Notes under the pieces: model-generated
The model's database searches: none
What the model saw: only the letters and a program-made list of their open reading frames with translations
What the model was told of the DNA's origin: nothing
Made by a program: the position numbers and the translations under genes
Assembly (NCBI GenBank): GCA_029260765.1
Contig: JAJDCP010000061.1
Span: 1 to 57,612 of the forward strand
Source: Planctomycetota bacterium
Lineage (GTDB): Bacteria; Planctomycetota; J058; JAJDCP01
DNA length: 57,612 nucleotides
Direction: 5' to 3'
In this document: positions 18,499 through 27,727 of the stretch, piece by piece
How the letters are laid out: each line of letters starts with the position of its first letter
Position numbering within the stretch: the stretch's first letter is position 1

Positions 18499-18948
18499 AT
18501 GCACGTTCCAACCGCGTCCGTCGCAAGTGCCCCGAGTCTCGAGGCCGAGTATGAATTCAATGCTGAGCAGAACAGGATCTTTCAGAGCCTGGCGAGGCAG
18601 ATGCGCTTCGTCGGCATCTTCGTCGCCCTGCTGGGTTTTCTTGCCAGCGGCTTCGCCGCGCTCGCGCTGCTGACAACGCTCGGAAACACGCTCAGCACTG
18701 CGCTGCAAGCACAGCAGGTCTCGAGCCTGCTGGTCAACCTGGTAATAGGCTTCATCGGAGTGTACACGGTGCGCGCGGCAGGTGGCTTCCGTCGGGTCGT
18801 CGACACCGCGGGCAATGACATCTCCCACCTGATGGGAGCACTCACCAACCTGAAGGGTGTCTACCGCCTGCAACTGACCTTCGCGGTGATCGGTACGGTC
18901 CTGTTCCTCGGCGCGGCCCTGGTAGCATTGCTGTCGCTGGCGCGCTGA
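18499..18948 (+). CDS. Three-helix inner-membrane protein
   Basis: 149 residues with an excellent ribosome site (AAAGGAGG, 6 nt before ATG 18499). After 35 polar residues there are hydrophobic segments at about 38-62 (GIFVALLGFLASGFAALALL), 80-98 (LLVNLVIGFIGVYTV) and 125-147 (AVIGTVLFLGAALVALL). Between helices 2 and 3 lies a conserved-looking polar loop (AGGFRRVVDTAGNDISHLMG). No catalytic motif is seen and the family is not recognised. Its control region contains the paired ACAGT palindromes, so expression is likely regulated. Confidence 0.75.
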   Translation: MHVPTASVASAPSLEAEYEFNAEQNRIFQSLARQMRFVGIFVALLGFLASGFAALALLTTLGNTLSTALQAQQVSSLLVNLVIGFIGVYTVRAAGGFRRVVDTAGNDISHLMGALTNLKGVYRLQLTFAVIGTVLFLGAALVALLSLAR

Positions 18949-19009
18949 GCGGACCGCGTGCGCAAGGGCAGGATTTGGCTGGGCCCGCCGCACGCTCAGA
19001 CAAGGCAGC

Positions 19010-19696
19010 TCAATGGGTCGCAGGCGCCGCCTGCCCGAGGCGTTTGCCCAACTCGGCGATGATCGCCCTCTTCACGGTGACCATCAGGCTGGGAATCATC
19101 GGCTCGATCCAGTACCAGGCCAGATCAACGCCGAGGGGTTTGAGCTTGCCGTAGAGCTTCGGATAGGCTTTCTGCAGGCTCTTCGAACCCACAGCCGCCA
19201 TCTCGATCAAGCCGGCTGCCTGCAAGGCGCCGATCGGGATGCCGACCCCCGTCCCGCTGGTCGCGGCGGCAGCGGCGACCTTGGTGGAGATCTGCTTGGT
19301 GACCTGGATCGCGATCTTCGACAACACCGCCTTCAGCAAGGCCTTGGAGACAGCCTTGCCGACCTGTTTGACGATCAGCGCGTGCACAGCCTGGCTCTTG
19401 GCCGCGCCTCGGGCGGCCCTCTTGGCGACCTGAGCCGTGAGCTGGCGCAGTTGCGGGTCGGAGGCCATGCCGGACTCGACCATGAAGTCGACGACGTGGA
19501 TCAGACCCTTGGTCACGCCGGAGACGTTGCCGCCGAGAGTCTTGAGGCTATTCCAGACGCGTTTCTGGTCCTCACCGGCCTGGATCGACTCTCCGGCGCC
19601 ATGCATGCCCCAAGCGCGGGTAAAATGGCGGCCGCCATAGTAGATCGTCTTGCCGAAAGACTTGGCGCCCTGCCAGAGCCACTCCCCTACTCCCAT
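19010..19696 (-). CDS. Hypothetical Ala/Lys-rich amphipathic-helix protein
   Basis: 228 residues from ATG 19696, with GGGAGGG about 9 nt upstream. The start MGVGEWLWQGAKSFGKTIYY is aromatic and amphipathic. The middle (residues about 95-170) is Ala/Val/Lys-rich with long helices (KAVLSKIAIQVTKQISTKVA) and ends in a Gly-rich turn SGTGVGIPIGALQAAG. No signal peptide or enzyme motif is seen. The layout resembles the protein at 9346 in style (cationic helices plus a Gly-rich hydrophobic hinge) but I see no alignable identity. Membrane-active or secreted cargo is a guess. Upstream tandem palindromes suggest dedicated regulation. Confidence 0.65.
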   Translation of the reverse strand: MGVGEWLWQGAKSFGKTIYYGGRHFTRAWGMHGAGESIQAGEDQKRVWNSLKTLGGNVSGVTKGLIHVVDFMVESGMASDPQLRQLTAQVAKRAARGAAKSQAVHALIVKQVGKAVSKALLKAVLSKIAIQVTKQISTKVAAAAATSGTGVGIPIGALQAAGLIEMAAVGSKSLQKAYPKLYGKLKPLGVDLAWYWIEPMIPSLMVTVKRAIIAELGKRLGQAAPATH

Positions 19697-19800
19697 GAGA
19701 AGAACCCTCCCGTAGTCTTGTTCGCATCAGCAGTGTGTCTGCTCTCAACCCTCATTTTACCCAGGGGATAGGGCAATCCAAACGCTTGCGGAACGACGCC

Positions 19801-19822
19801 GAGCGTACGCTGAGCGTACGCT
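19801..19822. promoter_or_regulatory. Tandem palindromic 11-mers (GAGCGTACGCT x2)
   Basis: GAGCGTACGCT occurs twice without a gap (19801-19811, 19812-19822). Each copy contains the perfect palindrome AGCGTACGCT. The pair lies about 105 bp upstream of ATG 19696 (minus) in the 230-bp gap after the kinase stop at 19927. One-turn spacing places both sites on the same DNA face, as expected for adjacent dimers of one regulator. Confidence 0.45.
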
Positions 19823-19926
19823 GAGATTCCACTCCGCGGCTGGCAATGGCCCGTCTCGGTCTTGCGGGCGTCGCCCGCATCAACCAGGGCCTGGTGGCTG
19901 CAGAGGATCCTCGTCCTCGGGTTGCC

Positions 19927-21807
19927 TCACTCGTGGGCGTCGCGGGCGGCCTCGAGCCGCGCGCGAAGATCAGGGCTCATCTGTGCCTCCCAGCCCTGGC
20001 TGCAACGCGCCGCCCGTTCGAAGGCAGCCTCTGCAGCCCCGGGATCGCCGAGCTTCTTCAGAGCATCCGCCTGCAAGAGTGGTCCCCAGAGAAAGTCCGG
20101 TTGCATCTGCTCCAACCAGCGCGCTAGCGCCAACGCTTCCTGCCAGGCCGAGGCCATCACGCAGGCCGGGTAGAAACTCAGCGCCACGGCGGGTTTTGAC
20201 CCCAACGAGCTCCAATCCTGCGCGGCGGCGTCGGCCCGCTGCCAGGCGAGCGCAGCCTCTTCTTGACGATCCTGCAAGCTGAGCACCACAGCCAGAGCTA
20301 CGGGTCCACAGCGGCTGTCGGGCAGACGCACTGCCAATTGCTCTGCGATGCTCTCAGCCCGCTCGAGCTCCTGGGTCTGCAGGGCACACAAGAACAGGGC
20401 CGCCCAACACTCGATCGAGACCTGCAAGCGCTCCCAGCCCTGCGTGCAGGTGACCGCCTTCAACCACAGCTCGGCCTTGATCGGCCGACGGCGGCGGTTT
20501 TCGAGATCGAGACGATGCCCGTAGCCGCGCACATCGTCAGGAGCCGCGGCCAGCAGGCGGCTGCTCAGGCTGTCGGCACGGACAAGATCGCCCTCGCTCA
20601 GCGCGGCCCAGCTCAGCAGATCGAGCAACTCGATGTCGTCGCTGTCGAGAGCCCCCAGCGCCGCGACCCGGGTGAGACTGGCCCGGTGCTCGCCCCGCCT
20701 GAGCTCCGAAAGGGCAAGCCAGAGGCTGTCCTCGGCAACCGCAGAACCCGTGGCCAGCAGCCGGGCCAGCACCGTGTCGGCCTCGGCGCTGCCGGCAGCA
20801 AACAGACCGGCGAGCTCATTCCGCAACAACTCGAGATCGGGCGGGGCGGCAGGGAGCTCCACGAGGCTTGATTCCGCGGAAGGCCGGGGTGGAGCCGAAG
20901 CCGCCCTTCCCGCCATCCCCCATGCAGCCAACAGTGCAACCACACTGAAGCCCGCTACCAGCCATGGCCACACAGGCCGGCGCGCGGGCAACGGCGCAGG
21001 CTCGACCTGGTTGAGCGCCCGAGCGAGCGCTGCGGCCGTCTCGAAACGCTGCGCCGGGTCGGCCGCGAGGCAGCGCATCAAGATCTTCTGCAGCCCCCGG
21101 GAAACACCTGCTGCCTCCAACGCGATCACGTCCAACAGCCCCGGCCTGGGAGGCCAGCCGGTCAACAGGGCATGCAGGGTCGCGCCCAGAGAATAGATGT
21201 CGAGCCCCTCCGCGGGCCCATTCTTCCCCGGCGGGCCAGAGTACAGCTCAGGAGCACAGAAGCCGGGCGTGCCCGCCGCGGACAGCTGCGAGAGCTGGCC
21301 GCGCATCAAGCCGAAGTCGGCCAGGCAGACGTCGCCACCGCTATGCAACAGGATGTTCGATGGCTTGACATCGCGATGCACGATGCCCGCCCCATGCAAG
21401 AGCGCCAGCCCCTCGGCGATCTGCGCCGCCCAGCTGCGGGCCTGCTTTTCGGACACCGTTCCCCGGGCATCCAGCAGCTGACGCAGGCTGCCTTCGGGGT
21501 GGTAGGCCATCACGACATAGGCCCCTCCCCCCATCAGCTCACCGGCGGAGACCCCCTCGACCAGACGGCGCCGATGGTCCTTCTCCCGCAAGCCTTCAAG
21601 CCGGCGCCAGGCTTCGATTTCGCGCTCGAAGCCCTGCCGGCCATCGGCGGCGAACAGCTTGAGCGCGAGCTTCCGCGACAGGGCGTCACGGCTCTCGGCG
21701 AGGTAGACACAACCCTGGGCGCCGGCCCCCAGACGCTGCACAAGCCGGAAGCCAGGGACTTCGGGCAGCTCTTGCTCAGGCGTCGTCAAGCAACATCTCC
21801 AAGCCAC
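19927..21807 (-). CDS. Ser/Thr protein kinase, canonical HRD/DFG, membrane-anchored with TPR tail
   Basis: 626 residues. Kinase domain about 18-275: Gly-loop QRLGAGAQGCVYLAE (24-38), K50 in LALK, HRDVKPSN (144-151), DFG (164-166), GTPGFCAPE and DIYSLGATLHALLTG. A Pro-rich linker leads to a helix (WPWLVAGFSVVALLAAWGMA) near 285-305, then about 300 residues of TPR-like helices. Its catalytic loop is canonical, unlike the four HND/DWG kinases nearby. It overlaps the sigma gene: the GTG start at 21807 lies 32 bp inside it. A TTG at 21789 with GGAG 7 nt upstream is a good alternative start. The pairing suggests the kinase and the sigma factor form one signalling unit. Confidence 0.9.
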   Translation of the reverse strand: MAWRCCLTTPEQELPEVPGFRLVQRLGAGAQGCVYLAESRDALSRKLALKLFAADGRQGFEREIEAWRRLEGLREKDHRRRLVEGVSAGELMGGGAYVVMAYHPEGSLRQLLDARGTVSEKQARSWAAQIAEGLALLHGAGIVHRDVKPSNILLHSGGDVCLADFGLMRGQLSQLSAAGTPGFCAPELYSGPPGKNGPAEGLDIYSLGATLHALLTGWPPRPGLLDVIALEAAGVSRGLQKILMRCLAADPAQRFETAAALARALNQVEPAPLPARRPVWPWLVAGFSVVALLAAWGMAGRAASAPPRPSAESSLVELPAAPPDLELLRNELAGLFAAGSAEADTVLARLLATGSAVAEDSLWLALSELRRGEHRASLTRVAALGALDSDDIELLDLLSWAALSEGDLVRADSLSSRLLAAAPDDVRGYGHRLDLENRRRRPIKAELWLKAVTCTQGWERLQVSIECWAALFLCALQTQELERAESIAEQLAVRLPDSRCGPVALAVVLSLQDRQEEAALAWQRADAAAQDWSSLGSKPAVALSFYPACVMASAWQEALALARWLEQMQPDFLWGPLLQADALKKLGDPGAAEAAFERAARCSQGWEAQMSPDLRARLEAARDAHE

Positions 21808-22591
21808 GCCTCAGGTCTTCGGCCGGTTCGGCGCGGCCCAGATGCTCGAGCGCCGCCTCAAAATCGAGCAACCAGGCTTCCAGAGCCTCGCGCAGAGCCG
21901 TCCCCGCAATCCGCTGCAGTTGGCGTGACCTCTTGCGCGGCCGGCTCAATGCAGCGCGGGCAACCTGGGCCAACAATCTCATGTCGACTGCACGCAACTC
22001 GGTCTTGGGCAGATGCAAGCCCGTCCGCAGCAAGTCTTCGAGCACCTCGATCCGGAAACTACTGAGGATGCGCTTGACCTGGTCTGTCGACATCTTCTCG
22101 CGCGCGGCGATCTGCTTGTAGCTCAGGCCATGGACGAGCCGGCCCGTCAATACGTAGAGCCGGGGCAGCGCGGTTTCCCCCGCGAGGCAGTGCCGGTCAT
22201 GCCAACGCCGGATCGCCCCGAGCAACTCAGCGCTGAGCTCGATGGCCGTCAGATCCGAAGCAGGCAGAGCCATCGGCTCGGGCACACCGTCGAGCGGGCG
22301 CGTGCGCCCGGCATCGCGGAAGTGCCGGCGCACCTGGTTGTGGATCACCCCTGACAGGTAGGCACGGAAGGGTCCGCGGCGGGCGTCGTAACGCTCGAAC
22401 AGTCGCTCGCGGATTGCGAGCAGCACCTCTTGCACGATGTCGAGGCGCGCGGCCTCGGGCAGCCGGGGGAAGCGGCGCGCCAGAAACAGCTGCAGAGGCT
22501 GCCGGTAGCTCTCAACCGCTTCCCAACCTGGCTGGCAGCCAGATCTCAGGGCCGAGCAGGTCGTCTGCCAGAACGCGCTGCTTCGACTCAC
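21776..22591 (-). CDS. ECF-like sigma-70 family factor
   Basis: 271 residues from GTG 22591, chosen for its strong GGAGAGGAGACCC leader; the frame is open to a GTG at 22684. Region 2-like sequence: YRQPLQLFLARRFPRL, then DIVQEVLLAIRERLFERYD and GPFRAYLSGVIHNQVRRHFRD, matching the ECF sigma2 core and -10-binding helix. Region 4-like helix-turn-helix: VLTGRLVHGLSYKQIAAREKMSTDQVKRILS. A C-terminal extension of about 100 residues (helical, Arg/Ala/Leu-rich) goes beyond the usual ECF length of about 190 and may contact the kinase or act as a built-in regulator. The stop lies inside the kinase gene. Sigma-kinase operons are common in planctomycetes. Confidence 0.82.
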   Translation of the reverse strand: MSRSSAFWQTTCSALRSGCQPGWEAVESYRQPLQLFLARRFPRLPEAARLDIVQEVLLAIRERLFERYDARRGPFRAYLSGVIHNQVRRHFRDAGRTRPLDGVPEPMALPASDLTAIELSAELLGAIRRWHDRHCLAGETALPRLYVLTGRLVHGLSYKQIAAREKMSTDQVKRILSSFRIEVLEDLLRTGLHLPKTELRAVDMRLLAQVARAALSRPRKRSRQLQRIAGTALREALEAWLLDFEAALEHLGRAEPAEDLRRGLEMLLDDA

Positions 22592-22708
22592 GGGTCTCCT
22601 CTCCACCGCGGCCTGGACCGACGGCTGTGGCTGCGCTGCTCCCGAGCGTACAAGATCGCCCACTGCCGGCTCAAGGCTGCGCACCGTGATACGGCAAGTC
22701 CTGAAGAT

Positions 22709-22975
22709 TCATGTCCTGGCCGCCCTCAGGATCTTCCGGATCTCCTCGCGCACGGCCTCGGGAACCTGCTTCAGACGGCTGTCCGGTTTTCTGCTCCGGC
22801 GCAAAAAGCTGCGAAAACTCTCGCGGTAGCCTCCGCCGCCGAACATCTCGTCGCTGGGGATCTCGGCCCAGAACGTCACCCCGTCATGGTCGAGGGTGAC
22901 CCCATAGCGGTCTTCGCCTTCCTCAAGGTAGACCCAGGTCTGCTTCTGCGGGATCTTGCTTCGATCGAAACCCAT
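22709..22975 (-). CDS. Small conserved-looking hypothetical protein
   Basis: 88 residues starting MGFDRSKIPQKQTWVYLEEG. The middle has alternating beta-like sequence (DRYGVTLDHDGVTFWAEI) followed by a Gly turn (MFGGGGYRESF) and a basic C-terminal helix (VPEAVREEIRKILRAART). No signal peptide. ATG 22975 is the natural start; the longer frame to 23203 crosses the promoter region of the divergent gene. I do not recognise the family. Confidence 0.55.
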   Translation of the reverse strand: MGFDRSKIPQKQTWVYLEEGEDRYGVTLDHDGVTFWAEIPSDEMFGGGGYRESFRSFLRRSRKPDSRLKQVPEAVREEIRKILRAART

Positions 22976-23219
22976 CGTCCTGCCCCTTCTCCGACCTCCC
23001 AAGCATAGCCCAAACAGTCGATCCTGGTGGCACGGCATGCTACAGTCCCCTCTTGAGGAGAGTTTTCGGCGCAACGCGAACCCCCTGGACCTGTCCCCGG
23101 ATCGAAGCTCAACGCTTTGCCGCCGGGTCCGGAGCCTGGCGTGAGGCAGCCAAGCTGCTGGAGACGGCGGCCGAAAACAGCTACGACAGTGGGTAAGAAT
23201 CACTCATGTGGAGATCGCA

Positions 23220-23660
23220 ATGCTCAACCAGCTGATAGCGGTGGTCGATGCCGTCCGGGCCCGCTTCTATGCGGTCGGCCAACGCAAGACCCCCCACGGA
23301 GATCTGCGACGGGAGCTGGAGGAGCTCGCCAGCCTCGAAAACCCCGCGCTGGAGGACCTCACCCAATCGGAGGGGCAACCCGGCCTGCGCCACCATGTGA
23401 ATGACCGCAAAGATGCGCACACCGCCGAAGTGGAAAGGCGCTTCGCGACATCGGTGCTCGCCCGGCTGGCAGAGCTGATGCGGAAACGCAAGGCCGAGCG
23501 CGTGATCCTGGCAGCGGCCCCGAGAATGCTCGGCTTTCTGCGCCACGACCGCACACGCCTGCCCGAAGCCTCGGTCTGGGTATTGCCGAAGCACCTCACC
23601 GAATTGTCCGCCCACGACTTGCGTGAGCGGCTGGAATCCGAAGACCTGCTGGCAGATTGA
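23220..23660 (+). CDS. Host-attachment / bacterial eRF1-like (baeRF) family protein
   Basis: 146 residues from ATG 23220, with GGAG 6 nt upstream; a GTG at 23208 is an alternative. The pattern fits the family annotated 'protein required for attachment to host cells': N-terminal strand LIAVVDAVRARFYAV, a central RRFATSVLARLAELMRKRK helix, the strand AERVILAAAPRMLGFLRHD, and the ending PKHLTELSAHDLRERL. Family members have an eRF1-like middle fold, and a role at ribosomes or stress has been proposed; the biochemical role is not established. It lies 77 bp before a kinase gene in the same direction, possibly co-transcribed. Confidence 0.75.
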   Translation: MLNQLIAVVDAVRARFYAVGQRKTPHGDLRRELEELASLENPALEDLTQSEGQPGLRHHVNDRKDAHTAEVERRFATSVLARLAELMRKRKAERVILAAAPRMLGFLRHDRTRLPEASVWVLPKHLTELSAHDLRERLESEDLLAD

Positions 23661-23737
23661 CGGCCCGCCTGACCCTGCCCACCGTTTGCGCGGGGTCCTC
23701 CGCATCCTGAGAGGAGGTTCGGCGTCGCGGAGGAAAC

Positions 23738-26700
23738 ATGCCCCCAGAACAGACCCCTTCAGACTTGGTGGCATGGTTGGACGAGACGCTACAGCAGGAC
23801 TGGCAGTCGCTGTCGGTCGACGCCAGCCTGCAGTCCCCTTCTCCTCTCGCTGTTGCTTTTGAGCAGCGGGTCGAAGAGCTGCTGGGGACCCCCGAACGCT
23901 ATCTCGATCTGGATGAGCTGGGCAAGGGCGGCATGGGCGTTGTGCTGCGCAGCCTACAGGTCGGCCTGCGGCGCCCCGTGGCCGTCAAGCGCTTGCGCCA
24001 GGCCGATAGCCCCACGATCTCACGCCATCACTTCCTCGACGAAGCACTGATCAGCGCGCGCCTCGAGCACCCCACCATCGTGCCGATCTACGACCTGGGA
24101 CGCGCCAGCGACGGGGCCCTCTTTCTCGCCATGAAGCTGGTCGGCGGCCAGAGTTGGTTCCGATTGCTGTGGGACGAGCCCGAACCGCTGGAACGCCACC
24201 TCGAGATCCTCATCCAGGTGTGCAACGGCGTGGCCTTCGCACACCGCCAGGGCATCGTGCACAACGACCTCAAGCCCAGCAACGTGATGGTGGGAGAGCT
24301 TGGCGAGGTCCTGCTGATGGACTGGGGCCTTGCGCGCAAACTCGACGCCGAAGGAGGATACGACGTCGATATGCCGCTCGGCACGCCGGTGTACATGTCC
24401 CCCGAGGCCTGCGGCAATGGCTGCCAGCTGACGGTTCGCAGCGACGTGTACCAACTCGGAGGCATCCTGTGCAGGATCCTGACCGGCGCCGCCCCACACC
24501 AGGTCAGCAAGTCGATGCTCGAGGTCTTGCAACATGCACAGCTGGGGATCCTCCCCACGATCCCCAAAAAAATCCCCCACGACCTCGCACACATCTGCCT
24601 GACAGCTCTGGCCCCCGATCCTGCGCAACGTTTTGCCGATGTCCAGGCCTTTCAGGCAGCCTTGCGTGCCCACCTCGCCCACCGCGAGAGCCTGAGGATC
24701 AGCGCTGCAGCTGCCGCCACCCTGCACGCGGCATGGAAACAAAGAACCAACCCGTCCGACGAACGCGAGAGCTCACGCAACGCCCTCTATGAGAACTTTG
24801 CCGAAGCGGTTGCCGGTTTCCGCCAGGCACGCCAACTGTGGGCAGAAAACCCCGAAGCGCGCGAAGGTGAGCAGCGCGCACGCCTCACCTATGCCAGCGC
24901 GGCCCTCAGCAAGGGCGACCTGGGCCTGGCGGAGAACCAGGCCAAGCAGCTGGCCGCACAGGGCGCCGAGACGGCCGAGCTCGACCAGGCGATTGCGGAC
25001 GGCCGCGCGCGCCAACGCCAAGAAGCGCGCTCGCGCCGACGCCTGCAATGGACCGTTTTCGCCTGTGCGGTGGCACTGTTCGCGGGGTTGGCCGGCTGGC
25101 TGATGCAGTCCGAAGTCCAGCGACGAGAGATCGCCGCCCAGAAAGAAGAGATCGCCCGCCAGTTCCAGTTCCAACAGCTCCACGGAGAGATCGCCGTCGA
25201 CGCCCTGCGCGCTCTGACCAACGAAGTGTCCAACAACCTGCTCGACCGACTCGGCGACGCCCACTCCCAAGAGGTGGCCGAGGAGCTGCTCGAGGTCGCG
25301 CTTGAGGGTTGGGAAGATCTCCGTGAGGCGAGTCTCGAACAGCGGACGGTTTCGCGCCACCTGCTGATGGCGCAGATCAAGTCCGGTGAGCTGCGCGTGC
25401 GTATTGCCGGCAATCAGGCGGCCCTGGAAGACTCTGAGCAGCTCATCGACAAGTACCGCGCAGCACTGGCGCGCTACCCAGCAGATACGGCCTTCGTGGT
25501 CGATTTCGTGCGCGCGCTGGCCCAGCATGCCGACAATCTCGGCCGCACCGGGGCGCCCGCCCGCAGCGCCGCGATCCTCGACAGCGCTCTGGTGCTTCTC
25601 GATACCGTGTCCGCCCGCGAGGTCGTCGGCTCAGAGGTCGACCATCTGCAGCTGAGCCTTTTGGGGATGCGCGCCCAGGTTCTGTTGGAGGCGGGCGAGA
25701 CGGAAGCCTCGATCGAGCACCTGCAGCGCGCACTGGCGCTCGACCTGCCTGCAAACCTGCGCGCACGAGGCCAATTGCTCGCGGACCTCGCCTCTGCCGA
25801 AGCGAGCCGCGGCCGCTTCGAAGTCGCCGATGCTTGCTTCCGCCGGGCGGTGGCTCTCTTCGAGCAACGCTTGCTAGACCATCCCGACGAGGCCCGCACA
25901 CGCCAAGACGCGATCTTCGTGTGGAGCGTGTACGCGGCGTTCCTGAACACACGCGATGGTGCCCGAGCCAACGCCTTCAATGCCCAGGCGCTCGCCCTGC
26001 AACGGGAGCTGACCCACGACAACCCGAATGTCCAGAACCGCAGTCTGTTGGCGGCCACCCTGACCAACGCGGCCCCTGCCGAATCTGACCCTACGCGGCA
26101 GCGGGCGATGTACGCAGAGGCCATCGCGCTGTTCGAAGAGCTTCTGCAGGCGATCCCCGAAGATAACGACCTGCGCGTGAACCTGTGCCGGACGCTTGGT
26201 TCGCTGGCCAACAAACTGGGTCCGGGGCCTGATGCAGAGGCCCTCCTGGACCGCGCCATCGAGCTCGGGGAAGAAGCTGATGGACTCCACTGGCTGGCGG
26301 TCACTGAGCTGACGACCCATCTTGTCCGACGCGCACTGCTCTATGCAGAGGCTGGCATCTTCGAAGCCGCCCAGGCTAGCCTCGAGCGGGCCGCCACGCT
26401 GCTGCTGCAACTGCACGAACGCGAGCCACAGCTGCGCGAAGTCGCCGTACAACTCGCCGAGCTACGCTCCCACCAGGCCAGCGTCGCTGCAGAGCGCGGC
26501 GAGCTCTCACGCGCTCAAGAGCTGCTGACCGAGGCCCGCAACCGCGCGGCTGCTTTTCCCCCTGACGATCCCGAGTTGCCGAGGCTACGCAACGGCCTGA
26601 TCGACGCAGAGCTGTGGCTGCGAAGAGTGCAGGGAGAACCACCTGCGGAGCTCCATCGCTGGTGGCGCGAAGCGCTGCTCGCAGAGCTCGAACGCTGGCC

Positions 26701-27709
26701 CGAGTATCTCCGATCGTACCGGGCTATGGTGCGCTGCTGTCAGCAGGAGGCGAACTTCTTGCTGATGCAGGGGGATCTGGAAGCCGGGACGGAGGCTTCG
26801 TTCCGGCATGTCGAGGCCGCGCGCGCCCTGCTTCCACGCGTGCCGGAAAGGGAAGGCCTCGAAGAGCTGGTCGGCGCCCTGTACACCTCGGCCAGGGCGC
26901 TGGCTGCGCTCGACCGCATCGCCGCGGCGATCACGGCCAGCCAGGAGGGCTGCCAGCTGGTCGTGCAGCTGCGGGAGATGGATCCCGAGGAGCCGCAGTG
27001 GCTCGTGCTTCAGGCCTACTCCAACCTGCAGCTGGCAATACTGCTGGTCGAGGCAGACGAGCTCGCCGCGGCGGGGGCGGCTCTGCGTCTGGTTCCCGAG
27101 GCTGTAGGGCCCGCGGCAGCGCAGCTGGCCCCCGGCGAGGCCGTGGCGATCTGGCTCGATGTCTGCCAGCTGGCGCAACACCTGGGCGACCCCGAGCTAG
27201 CACACGCAGCCGCTAGCCAAGGCTGGAGGCTGCTGATCGAGCGCGGCGGCCCGCCCAATCTCGGCATCGCCATGGCCCTTGAGCACGAGGCCCTGCTCGA
27301 AGGCGAACAACCCGACGAAGCGCTGGCCGTCCTCATGCAGTGCCTGGACTGGCTGCAGGGCACCCCCCTGGACCCGCAAGCGCAGAACGCGGAGATCGAG
27401 CTGCTTCTGCGCCTGGGCCGCCTGGCTTGCCAGGCCGGCGAGCTGGAGACCGGCGCGGCGGCGCTCGAGGCCGCGGTGCAGAATGCGGCCCGGATGGCAG
27501 CCGGACAGGCAGACCCCCAACTCCAGCGGCACGCCCTGCAAGTAAAGGTCAAAGCCGCCAGACTGCTTTTGCTCGCAGGCTTGCCGGCGGCGGCCGAAGT
27601 CCACCTGCGGCAGGCACAACAGGCATGGCAGGAGCTGCAGCCCTGGAATGCCAGCGACCGGACCTGGTTGAAGCGCATCGAGGACGCCCTGCACAATCTT
27701 GCCCAGTAA
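23738..27709 (+). CDS. Membrane Ser/Thr protein kinase with long TPR sensor (HND/DWG type)
   Basis: 1323 residues; ATG 23738 follows GGAGGAAAC. Kinase domain about 55-315: Gly-loop LGKGGMGVVLRS, K84 in VAVK, HNDLKPSNV (HND 175-177), DWG (195-197), GTPVYMSPEA, and DVYQLGGILCRILTG. A conserved pre-membrane block (about 345-410, FAEAVAGFRQARQLW) leads to a single helix (VFACAVALFAGLAGWLMQ) near 440, then a coiled coil and about 850 residues of TPR-like helices with repeated AL/LA packing. Domain order matches the kinases at 13895, 31684 and 36697. It converges with the next kinase, with only 18 bp between their stops. Ligand and substrates unknown. Confidence 0.9.
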   Translation: MPPEQTPSDLVAWLDETLQQDWQSLSVDASLQSPSPLAVAFEQRVEELLGTPERYLDLDELGKGGMGVVLRSLQVGLRRPVAVKRLRQADSPTISRHHFLDEALISARLEHPTIVPIYDLGRASDGALFLAMKLVGGQSWFRLLWDEPEPLERHLEILIQVCNGVAFAHRQGIVHNDLKPSNVMVGELGEVLLMDWGLARKLDAEGGYDVDMPLGTPVYMSPEACGNGCQLTVRSDVYQLGGILCRILTGAAPHQVSKSMLEVLQHAQLGILPTIPKKIPHDLAHICLTALAPDPAQRFADVQAFQAALRAHLAHRESLRISAAAAATLHAAWKQRTNPSDERESSRNALYENFAEAVAGFRQARQLWAENPEAREGEQRARLTYASAALSKGDLGLAENQAKQLAAQGAETAELDQAIADGRARQRQEARSRRRLQWTVFACAVALFAGLAGWLMQSEVQRREIAAQKEEIARQFQFQQLHGEIAVDALRALTNEVSNNLLDRLGDAHSQEVAEELLEVALEGWEDLREASLEQRTVSRHLLMAQIKSGELRVRIAGNQAALEDSEQLIDKYRAALARYPADTAFVVDFVRALAQHADNLGRTGAPARSAAILDSALVLLDTVSAREVVGSEVDHLQLSLLGMRAQVLLEAGETEASIEHLQRALALDLPANLRARGQLLADLASAEASRGRFEVADACFRRAVALFEQRLLDHPDEARTRQDAIFVWSVYAAFLNTRDGARANAFNAQALALQRELTHDNPNVQNRSLLAATLTNAAPAESDPTRQRAMYAEAIALFEELLQAIPEDNDLRVNLCRTLGSLANKLGPGPDAEALLDRAIELGEEADGLHWLAVTELTTHLVRRALLYAEAGIFEAAQASLERAATLLLQLHEREPQLREVAVQLAELRSHQASVAAERGELSRAQELLTEARNRAAAFPPDDPELPRLRNGLIDAELWLRRVQGEPPAELHRWWREALLAELERWPEYLRSYRAMVRCCQQEANFLLMQGDLEAGTEASFRHVEAARALLPRVPEREGLEELVGALYTSARALAALDRIAAAITASQEGCQLVVQLREMDPEEPQWLVLQAYSNLQLAILLVEADELAAAGAALRLVPEAVGPAAAQLAPGEAVAIWLDVCQLAQHLGDPELAHAAASQGWRLLIERGGPPNLGIAMALEHEALLEGEQPDEALAVLMQCLDWLQGTPLDPQAQNAEIELLLRLGRLACQAGELETGAAALEAAVQNAARMAAGQADPQLQRHALQVKVKAARLLLLAGLPAAAEVHLRQAQQAWQELQPWNASDRTWLKRIEDALHNLAQ

Positions 27710-27727
27710 AGGCTTGCGTCGGACAGT

